Of a stretch of DNA of 5,101 nucleotides, positions 1 through 4,199 are shown piece after piece. The stretch spans positions 1 through 5,101 of the forward strand of contig JAHCKF010000270.1 in the NCBI GenBank assembly GCA_026125925.1. Reading direction: 5' to 3'. Numbering within the stretch: the first letter of the stretch is position 1; the number at the start of each line of letters is the position of its first letter. A program made the translations under genes and the position numbers. This DNA comes from Pseudolabrys sp. GTDB taxonomy: Bacteria > Pseudomonadota > Alphaproteobacteria > Rhizobiales > Xanthobacteraceae. The notes beneath the pieces were generated by a model. The model worked only from the letters and a program-made list of their open reading frames with translations. It ran no database searches and was not told the origin of the DNA.

Positions 1-604
1 GGGAGCCCGCCCCGGCCGCCGGGCATCGGCCCGCCGGCAGCAGAACGGTGTCGATGACGTGGATGACGCCGTTCGACTGTTTGACGTCGGCGATGGTCAC
101 CTTCGCGGTCTGGCCCTTCTCGTCGGTGATGGTGATGGTGCCGCCGGCGTTCTTGACCGTCAGCATGCAGCCGCCGACCGTCTTCACCTTGTGGGCGCCG
201 CCATCGTCCTTAATCATCTTTTTGATGGCAGACGACATCGCATCGGCGGCGACGACGTGGCAGGTCAGAATCTTGGTGAGCTGCGCCTTGTTCTCGGGCT
301 TGAGCAGGGTGTCGACCGTGCCCTTCGGCAGTTTGGCGAAGGCTTCATTGGTCGGCGCGAAGACCGTGAACGGTCCCTTGCCCTGCAGGGTCTCGACCAG
401 ACCGGCCGCTTTGACCGCGGCGACCAGCGTCGTGTGATCCTTCGAGTTCATCGCGTTCTGGATGATGTTCTTGCTCGGATACATCTCCGCGCCGCCGACC
501 ATCTTGGTCTCCGCGGCGTAGCCCGGCACGAAGGAAGCAGCAGTCATCGCGACGCCAAGCGCAAAAGCGGCCCCGGCGAGGGCGGACTTGCAAGCGAAAT
601 TCAT
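1..604 (-). CDS. Secreted FAS1 (fasciclin) domain protein, C-terminus cut by window edge
   Basis: Exported protein with one FAS1/beta-Ig-H3 domain, a fold linked to adhesion and cell-surface interaction; its ligand here is unknown. Seen: ATG at 602-604 preceded by GGGAG about 6 bases upstream; residues 1-31 form a signal peptide (basic K6, Ala-rich hydrophobic core, likely cut near GYAA/ET). The short segment MYPSKNII follows, then the FAS1 domain at about 57-190, with the H1-type motif GPFTVFAPTNEAFAKLP (77-93), the central LTCHVVAADAM segment and the H2-type motif GVIHVIDTVLLP (179-190). No stop follows: the frame continues through a Gly/Ala/Pro-rich stretch (AGRCPAAGAGS) to the window edge, whereas single-domain relatives I recall end just after H2. 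Cysteines 115, 146 and 194 could form a disulfide in the periplasm. It lies 177 bases downstream of another secreted-protein gene on the same strand, with a possible terminator between them, so it probably has its own promoter. The FAS1 call is secure; the biological role is not. Confidence 0.93.
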   Translation of the reverse strand, partial: MNFACKSALAGAAFALGVAMTAASFVPGYAAETKMVGGAEMYPSKNIIQNAMNSKDHTTLVAAVKAAGLVETLQGKGPFTVFAPTNEAFAKLPKGTVDTLLKPENKAQLTKILTCHVVAADAMSSAIKKMIKDDGGAHKVKTVGGCMLTVKNAGGTITITDEKGQTAKVTIADVKQSNGVIHVIDTVLLPAGRCPAAGAGS

Positions 605-740
605 GATCGACTCCCGTTCTGTTTTGCTGTCTCCGACGCGATGTGGTGGAGATGCTGACAGGTACGGGAGCGGTGGCGGTATGGATGTGGGCGCGCTCAT
701 CACGGACGCGTGACGCGGCCGCCATCGCACGCGGCGAAAG

Positions 741-778
741 GTCTCACCGCGTTGCGAATGGCATTCGCCAAGCGAGAC
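741..778 (-). terminator. Imperfect stem-loop just after a stop codon, possible terminator
   Basis: The core is a perfect 7-bp inverted repeat GCGAATG-G-CATTCGC (754-768). It extends to 12 bp arms with two mismatches (749-760 and 762-773), and outer arms GTCTC (741-745) and GAGAC (774-778) also pair, leaving a 3-base bulge. It starts 4 bases after the stop codon of the 117-codon gene, and read on the minus strand it is followed by CTTTC, a weak U-rich tail. A terminator is the likeliest role by position. The one-base spacer of the core would also suit a protein-binding palindrome upstream of the fasciclin gene. Confidence 0.45.
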
Positions 779-781
779 GTA

Positions 782-1135
782 TTAATTCCGGCTCCAGGTC
801 TCGGCGCCGACCTGCCGGCCGCCGGAATAGGTCCAGACGCCGGCCCAGTTGCCGCCATCGGCGCCGTAGAGCGCCAGGCCGGTGCCTTCATCGGACTTGT
901 AGGACACGGCGATGAAATCCCGATTGCCGATGCCGGTGCCGACATAGCGCGTGCTGCCGACGACCCAGATGACGCTGTAGGTCTCGCCGGTCTTGGTCAC
1001 CGTGACCCGTCCGGAGTAGGTGCCGTTGTTGCCGGGATTGGTGCCCTTGACGGTGTAGCTGCCGACCGGGTCGGCGGCGAAAGCAGCCAGCGTGCTCATC
1101 AGCAGCGCCGCGGCCGTCGAAATGAGAATGCGCAT
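782..1135 (-). CDS. Small secreted protein, 'fibronectin-binding'-like hypothetical
   Basis: A 117-residue exported protein of unknown function. Seen: ATG at 1133-1135 with a strong GGGGGA ribosome site about 5 bases upstream; signal peptide at 1-20 (MRILIS start, Ala/Leu core, cleavage after AFA). The mature domain of about 97 residues is rich in Gly, Thr, Tyr and Trp and has alternating beta-strand character: GSYTVKGTNP (25-34), YSGRVTVTKTGETYSVIW (40-57), YVGTGIGNRDFIAVSY (64-79), GLALYGADGGNWAGVWTY (86-103), ending in GAETWSRN. This looks like a small beta barrel or sandwich that is complete in itself. I recall near-identical patterns in Bradyrhizobium and relatives labelled 'fibronectin-binding protein', a name I would not take as functional evidence. 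There are no cysteines in the mature part and no lipobox. It has a probable promoter of its own and a structured leader (separate entries), and a palindrome directly after its stop. Confidence 0.88.
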   Translation of the reverse strand: MRILISTAAALLMSTLAAFAADPVGSYTVKGTNPGNNGTYSGRVTVTKTGETYSVIWVVGSTRYVGTGIGNRDFIAVSYKSDEGTGLALYGADGGNWAGVWTYSGGRQVGAETWSRN

Positions 1136-1150
1136 GATCGTCCCCCAAAG

Positions 1151-1169
1151 CCGGCGCTGATCGCGCCGG
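1151..1169 (-). other. Leader hairpin upstream of the secreted-protein start
   Basis: Perfect 7-bp inverted repeat CCGGCGC-TGATC-GCGCCGG with a 5-base loop. Its edge is 16 bases from the ATG of the 117-codon gene. On the minus strand it is followed by CTTT and then the GGGGGA ribosome site, which stays outside the stem. It could modulate mRNA stability or translation, or be a DNA-level operator; the sequence does not decide this. Confidence 0.45.
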
Positions 1170-1183
1170 ATCGTGAGAGACTA

Positions 1184-1205
1184 GGCGACCTGCGGCAGGC
1201 TCGCC
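1184..1205 (-). other. Bulged inverted repeat in the same leader
   Basis: GGCGACCTGC (1184-1193) pairs with GCAGG-C-TCGCC (1195-1205) with one central base and one bulged C, giving up to 10 pairs, although a real loop would open the innermost pairs. It lies 36 bases below the stop codon of the 86-codon gene and just after the predicted start of transcription of the next gene. No T tract follows on the minus strand (TAGTCTCT), so it is a poor intrinsic terminator. A leader structure or operator fits better. Confidence 0.4.
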
Positions 1206-1214
1206 AATTGCCGG

Positions 1215-1244
1215 AATATAAATAAGCCGGGTGAGGGCGGTCAG
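1215..1244 (-). promoter_or_regulatory. Possible housekeeping promoter for the 117-codon secreted gene
   Basis: On the minus strand, CTGACC (1239-1244, -35-like, 4 of 6 to TTGACA) is separated by 18 bases from TATATT (1215-1220, 5 of 6 to TATAAT). The -35 box overlaps the TGA stop of the 86-codon gene. TATATT sits in an AT-rich patch (TTATTTATATT) that stands out in this GC-rich sequence. Transcription would start near 1208, leaving a leader of about 73 nt with two hairpins. A weaker alternative is TTGGCG-N17-CTAGTC (1179-1207). Confidence 0.4.
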
Positions 1245-1501
1245 TGGTCGCCGCTATCCTCGATGCGCAACAGGTGCATCTCGCCGCAGGCGCCGCAGCG
1301 CTGACGCAACGTGTCGTCGCCGCTGTTGAAGCCGGCGAGGCTGTCGGGATCGGTCAGGAGCACGAAGCTGCCGGACTCCGGGCAGCGGTATCGCAGCGCA
1401 CCGGCGTGACGCGGCGCGGCGATCGCTTGTTCCACCGGACCGGCGATGCGGTGATGCACCGAGCGGTGGATGAGATTCTGATTTGCACTGAAAATGGTCA
1501 T
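1241..1501 (-). CDS. Small Cys/His-containing protein, possible partial zinc ribbon
   Basis: An 86-residue protein I do not recognise by name. Third codon positions are GC-rich throughout, which supports real coding. Seen: a polar N-terminal half rich in His and Arg, then RYRCPESGSFVLL (38-49) and RCGACGEMHLL (68-78). The arrangement C40-P-x-S-G, 28 residues, then C69-x-x-C72-G-x-x-H76 resembles a small treble-clef or zinc-ribbon half, with a CP(x)SG knuckle in place of a first CxxC. C40, C69, C72 and H76 are the plausible metal ligands. The ATG at 1499-1501 is chosen because a general-stress promoter ends about 30 bases upstream; longer frames starting at 1564 or 1585 would begin upstream of, or inside, that promoter. 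No good Shine-Dalgarno is visible, so translation may be weak or depend on the short leader. The product probably is a cytoplasmic stress-induced protein; function unknown. Confidence 0.75.
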   Translation of the reverse strand: MTIFSANQNLIHRSVHHRIAGPVEQAIAAPRHAGALRYRCPESGSFVLLTDPDSLAGFNSGDDTLRQRCGACGEMHLLRIEDSGDH

Positions 1502-1530
1502 GGGAAAGCTGTGCTGATGTCCGAGGCAAC

Positions 1531-1556
1531 AACGGCCGGTGGCCGCCGGACGTTCC
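1531..1556 (-). promoter_or_regulatory. EcfG (general stress response) promoter
   Basis: On the minus strand GGAAC (1552-1556) is followed after exactly 17 bases by CGTT (1531-1534). This is an exact match to the GGAAC-N16/17-CGTT consensus known for the alphaproteobacterial EcfG/RpoE2 sigma factors. It is intergenic, points at the 86-codon gene, and places the transcript start near 1523, about 20 bases before the ATG. The same bases also form an imperfect inverted repeat (AACGGCCGG, 6-base spacer, CCGGACGTT; 1531-1554), so a terminator for the DUF952 gene is an alternative reading. The tail after it lacks a T run, which argues against that. Confidence 0.6.
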
Positions 1557-1589
1557 CCGCGCATAGGAGGGTTGCACTGCAACATTCGA

Positions 1590-1928
1590 CTATAGGGGTA
1601 GTGGCGGTATCTGGTGGCCCTCCGCGCCCAGCTTCAGTTTCTCGACCTTGCGGACAATTGCGGGGTCGAGATCGCCGTAAAGGTGCGGAAACAGCGCGCC
1701 GCCACGCGAGGGCTCCCATTTGAGCTTGTCACCGAGCCGCGCGGCCTCGATTTCGATCAGAACCAGGCCCGATTGTCCGCCGAAGTGCCGCTTCAGCGTT
1801 TCGCCGAGCTTTTCCTGCGTCGAGAAGTGGATATAGCCGTCCGCCAGATCGACCGGCGCGCCTTTGAAAGCGCCGGCGCGCGCGGCATCGGACCACAGCG
1901 TCTCACTACAAACTTTATAAATAAACAT
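1590..1928 (-). CDS. DUF952 family protein
   Basis: A 112-residue cytoplasmic protein of the DUF952 family, function not established. Seen: it opens with MFIYKVCSETLW and then carries the family hallmarks GAPVDLADGYIHFST (23-37) and LKWEPSRGGALFPHLYG (69-85). Length and end match a complete single-domain member. The start is taken at 1926-1928 because homology as I know it begins at the IYK strand; the open frame continues 25 codons further to 2003, but that extension is AT-richer and reads like intergenic sequence. A GTG directly before the ATG is also possible. I recall DUF952 being grouped with the ADP-ribosyltransferase-like fold, with the HFST segment (H34) near the NAD site; that is memory and inference, not shown here. 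The gene is divergent from the 62-codon gene with about 136 bases between them. It lies 88 bases upstream of the 86-codon gene, which has its own stress promoter. Confidence 0.9.
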   Translation of the reverse strand: MFIYKVCSETLWSDAARAGAFKGAPVDLADGYIHFSTQEKLGETLKRHFGGQSGLVLIEIEAARLGDKLKWEPSRGGALFPHLYGDLDPAIVRKVEKLKLGAEGHQIPPLPL

Positions 1929-2064
1929 CACAAGCAGTCCTGAAGGGTCGATCCGGCGCCAGAATATTTCACTTCCGCCGCCAATAACGCACGTGATTAC
2001 CACACTGCGCGCTTGAACGTGCCGGATTACGCCGTTACTTGCACAGCAACATGACGGGGTTCAC

Positions 2065-2253
2065 ATGCGCAATATCGAGCAGTACCTGATCGACACAGCC
2101 GATCGCTGTGCCGAACTGGCGCGCGCGGGACGGAAAATGGCCGACAGCCTCGAAGCCATCAGCAACGATCTGATGGCCAAGGCAGTCGAGCTCGATTCCG
2201 AACGCGACAAGAAAAACAAGGATGAACGGGTTCGGTCGGCACGGAAAGCGTAA
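2065..2253 (+). CDS. Small helical hypothetical protein
   Basis: A 62-residue protein, the only plus-strand gene of the window. Seen: ATG at 2065 with GGGG about 6 bases upstream, TAA at 2251, and a strong terminator 34 bases later, so the transcription unit is self-contained. The sequence is almost entirely predicted helix and highly charged: MRNIEQYLIDTADRCAELARAG, a middle with regular Leu/Ile/Met spacing (MADSLEAISNDLMAKAVEL), then a Lys/Arg/Asp/Glu-rich tail ending RSARKA. It has no signal peptide or membrane segment. The first residues recall small Rhizobiales hypothetical proteins starting MRNIE(Q/H)(Y/F)L, but I cannot assign a family or function. The helical pattern would suit a short coiled-coil or helical-hairpin partner protein (inference). 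A near-start ATG at 2051 is out of frame and not used. Confidence 0.7.
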   Translation: MRNIEQYLIDTADRCAELARAGRKMADSLEAISNDLMAKAVELDSERDKKNKDERVRSARKA

Positions 2254-2286
2254 ATTCTGGCGTACGGACGATCATCAGCGTTGCAG

Positions 2287-2314
2287 AAAGCCCGGCCATC
2301 GCGCCGGGCTTTTT
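2287..2314 (+). terminator. Rho-independent terminator shared by convergent genes
   Basis: A perfect 10-bp stem AAAGCCCGGC (2287-2296) and GCCGGGCTTT (2303-2312), with loop CATCGC and a run of five T (2310-2314). It terminates the 62-codon gene on the plus strand. On the minus strand the GC core is followed by TTTC, so it can also stop the phosphatase operon, whose stop codon (2316-2318) lies directly beside it. Confidence 0.9.
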
Positions 2315-2315
2315 G

Positions 2316-3179
2316 TCATTCCGTCTCATGCGCCTCGCACATGCGCTCGACGGCGGTAGGTTCGCCGACGATGAGTTCGTTACGCCAGAAGCGCAGGTCG
2401 GGGGTTTCCCTGGTCGCCTCGAAATGCGCCATCGGTACCCAGCGCTTGCCTTCGCGGCGCCGGACAATGCCGCCGCCGGCGAAGATCAGCGCCAGCCCAC
2501 CCGCGACATCCCAGATGTTCGGCGCGGTAAAGCGTGCGGCCTGCAGCAGGCCGGCGGCGACCATCGCGCATTCAAACGCGGCCGAGCCGGTTTTACGCGT
2601 CTCCCAGAAGCCGTCGCTGACGGTGGCCACCGGCACGCCGACCAGACGGCGACGCACTGCAGGGTTGACCTTCGGCGTCACGTCGGCGCCATCGAAGCGT
2701 ACCTTGCCGCCCTTGGTGCAGTGATAGACACCGGCGCGCAGGGCATGGCTGATCGGACACCACAGCGCGCCGACCACCGGCACGCCCTTATGCAGGACGC
2801 CGATCGAAGCCGAGAACAGCGGGAAGCCGTTGACGAAGTTGGCGGTGCCGTCGATCGGATCGACCGACCAGACGAAGTCGTTGCCGCGCGAGGGCCGCTC
2901 GTCCATTTCCTCGCCGATGATGTCGTGATCGGGAAAGTTCTCGGCGAGGCGCTTGCGGATCATGAGCTCGACATTGCCGTCGACCTCCGACACCGGGTCG
3001 CGCCACTCGTCCTCCTTAACCGCGGTCTTGTATTTCACCGCCAACAGCCCGCCGAGCGCCCGCCCAATTTCCGTGCCGGCAATGCCGGCGAGCTCGACCG
3101 CCAGATGTTCGATGTCGCGCAAGGTGTCGCGCGAGACGCCCTGCACGGCGGAAGGCGGGGAGGTGGTGGCCTCGCTCAT
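2316..3179 (-). CDS. Inositol monophosphatase family protein
   Basis: A 287-residue Mg2+-dependent phosphatase of the IMPase/FIG superfamily, cytoplasmic; members dephosphorylate inositol phosphates, histidinol phosphate, PAP or sugar phosphates. Seen: DPVSEVD (61-67); IIGEEM (87-92) with metal ligand E90; the signature WSVDPIDGTANF (104-115) with D107 and D110; and WDVAGG (223-228) with D224. All canonical metal ligands are therefore present, and the length is normal with a slightly long N-terminus. Unusually, the position after WDVAGGLALI that is normally Glu in the EAGG motif is Phe (FAGGG, 233-237). The sequence does not look like HisN of the corynebacterial type or like typical SuhB, so the substrate is open. 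Its ATG overlaps the TGA of the upstream lipid-kinase gene (ATGA, 3176-3179), showing translational coupling. The gene ends against a strong shared terminator. Confidence 0.93.
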   Translation of the reverse strand: MSEATTSPPSAVQGVSRDTLRDIEHLAVELAGIAGTEIGRALGGLLAVKYKTAVKEDEWRDPVSEVDGNVELMIRKRLAENFPDHDIIGEEMDERPSRGNDFVWSVDPIDGTANFVNGFPLFSASIGVLHKGVPVVGALWCPISHALRAGVYHCTKGGKVRFDGADVTPKVNPAVRRRLVGVPVATVSDGFWETRKTGSAAFECAMVAAGLLQAARFTAPNIWDVAGGLALIFAGGGIVRRREGKRWVPMAHFEATRETPDLRFWRNELIVGEPTAVERMCEAHETE

Positions 3180-4093
3180 GCGGTCGCCGCCTTTTTCTCC
3201 GGCGTTTTCTGTACCGGATGCTTGCGGGGAATGACGATCCGCAATTGCTGCTCCTCGCAGGTCAGTTCGATGGCGTTCTTGCCGCCGGTCGCGTCGAAGG
3301 ATTCATCGTCGAGACGGGTCGGCGCGTCACGGAACGTCACCTCGATCTTCGAGCCCTTGCGGGTGGTGACCGGCGGCTTGTCTTCCATCGGCGTCTCCAC
3401 CCATTCCATCAGGGCCTTGCGATCGTCCGGCTCGATCAACACGAGGTCGAGTTTGTCGTCACTGACGTCAGCGGTCGAGGCGAGCGGCAGCCCCGGTCCG
3501 GTGAAGGCGATGTTGCAGATCTCGACGCCGAGCAGTTCGCGTTCGTGCATCTTGCCGTCGATGATCAGCGTAGCCTCAATCGGCTTGGCGCGCTTGATGG
3601 CCTTCTGAAATAACGCGCGTCCTTGCTGCAGATTGCGCGCGCCTTCGGGCTTCTTGCCCTTTTTGGCGTCGAGCAGGAATTGTGGAAACACGCCGACGCC
3701 ATAGGCCTCCAGGAACAAGCTCGTGCCCCAATGGCCCGTGACCGAGCCGAGGGAGACCGGGCAGGTATGCTCGGGGTCCCACATTTCCACCAATTCCTGC
3801 GGCGTTCCGGCAATGCCCAACGAGCGGGCAAAGTTGTTGGCGGTGCCCAGCGGCAGCAACGCCACCGGCACGTCGCGGTCGGGGATGACGGTGAGCACCT
3901 GCGCAATGGTGCCGTCGCCGCCGGCGGCGACGATCAGGTCCACCGATTTGTCGAAGGCGGCGACGAATTTCTCGTCCTTCACCGACGCATAGCGGACATC
4001 ATGGCCGGCAAGCTTCAACGCAGCCTCGAGGCTTTCGCGATCGTGGCCTTTATTACCGGCATTCGGATTGTGGCAGAGCAGGACTTTGACCAT
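3176..4093 (-). CDS. Diacylglycerol/lipid kinase family protein (DAGK catalytic domain)
   Basis: A 305-residue protein of the DgkB/YegS/sphingosine-kinase superfamily; members phosphorylate lipid alcohols such as diacylglycerol with ATP at the inner face of the membrane. Seen: N-terminal MVKVLLCHNPNAG (1-13, the first strand and nucleotide-site turn); VAAGGDGTIAQVL (55-67) with the GGDGT signature; LPLGTANNFARSLG (80-93); then the C-terminal beta domain with LEAYGVGVFP (128-137), IEICNIAFTGPG-like strands (190-201), ADVSDDKLDLVLI (208-220) and LDDESFDA (261-268), where many relatives have DGE. The start is set at 4091-4093, which begins the conserved first strand and has AGG 6 bases upstream. 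A 17-codon longer frame from a TTG at 4144 would begin inside the terminator of the preceding gene. First gene of a two-gene operon with the IMPase-family gene. No membrane helix; the C-terminus is Lys/Ala-rich. The actual lipid substrate cannot be read from sequence. Confidence 0.92.
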   Translation of the reverse strand: MVKVLLCHNPNAGNKGHDRESLEAALKLAGHDVRYASVKDEKFVAAFDKSVDLIVAAGGDGTIAQVLTVIPDRDVPVALLPLGTANNFARSLGIAGTPQELVEMWDPEHTCPVSLGSVTGHWGTSLFLEAYGVGVFPQFLLDAKKGKKPEGARNLQQGRALFQKAIKRAKPIEATLIIDGKMHERELLGVEICNIAFTGPGLPLASTADVSDDKLDLVLIEPDDRKALMEWVETPMEDKPPVTTRKGSKIEVTFRDAPTRLDDESFDATGGKNAIELTCEEQQLRIVIPRKHPVQKTPEKKAATA

Positions 4094-4102
4094 GCCGGAC
4101 CT

Positions 4103-4127
4103 AACCCGAGGGCAGGCCCGAAGTTCC
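4103..4127 (-). promoter_or_regulatory. Near-consensus EcfG promoter before the lipid-kinase operon
   Basis: On the minus strand GGAAC (4123-4127), 16 bases, then GGTT (4103-4106), one base off CGTT. It sits between the flbD-like terminator and the ATG at 4093. The GTT ends only 9 bases before the ATG, so the message would be nearly leaderless and the AGG site would lie at the 5' end. This weakens the call. Confidence 0.3.
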
Positions 4128-4142
4128 CGGATATCCCAATAC

Positions 4143-4178
4143 AAAAGCGGCCGGCGGATCGTCCGATCTACCGGCCGC
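4143..4178 (-). terminator. Rho-independent terminator of the flbD-like gene
   Basis: Read on the minus strand: GCGGCCGG (4171-4178), a 16-base loop that can itself pair CGGA with TCCG, then CCGGCCGC (4147-4154) and TTTT (4143-4146). The 8-bp stem is all G-C. It lies 22 bases after the TAA at 4200-4202 and separates the regulator from the lipid-kinase operon. Confidence 0.8.
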
Positions 4179-4199
4179 GTGTGTCGTTACGGTGCAGCG

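Noticed and set aside
59..658. Plus-strand open frames opposite the fasciclin gene (also 48-437), and similar ones at 710-1225, 1244-1723 and 3623-4270
   Set aside because: All are mirror images of minus-strand genes with clear families or signal peptides. Their translations are Arg/Ala/Gly-rich without motifs, and none has a convincing ribosome site.
1929..2003. A 25-codon N-terminal extension of the DUF952 protein
   Set aside because: Family homology starts at the MFIYK strand; the extension reads as intergenic sequence and takes up most of the divergent promoter region.
2014..2038. GAAC...CGTT on the plus strand before the 62-codon gene, as a third EcfG promoter
   Set aside because: The -35 is TGAAC, not GGAAC, and the spacing is 14 bases instead of 16 or 17.
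1929..2064. Sigma-54 or clear housekeeping promoters in the divergent intergenic region
   Set aside because: A TGG...GC pair has the wrong spacing (9 bases) for a -24/-12 element, and TTGAAC (2013-2018) lacks a credible -10 at 16-18 bases. An E-box-like CACGTG is present but its flanks are not palindromic.
2313..3608. A 431-codon open frame on the plus strand antisense to the phosphatase and lipid-kinase genes
   Set aside because: It spans two well-recognised minus-strand genes, begins inside the shared terminator and has no recognisable domain. Long antisense frames are expected opposite GC-rich codons.
4094..4144. A 17-codon extension of the lipid kinase from a TTG
   Set aside because: The TTG sits in the T tract of the upstream terminator; the inner ATG has an AGG site and matches the family start.
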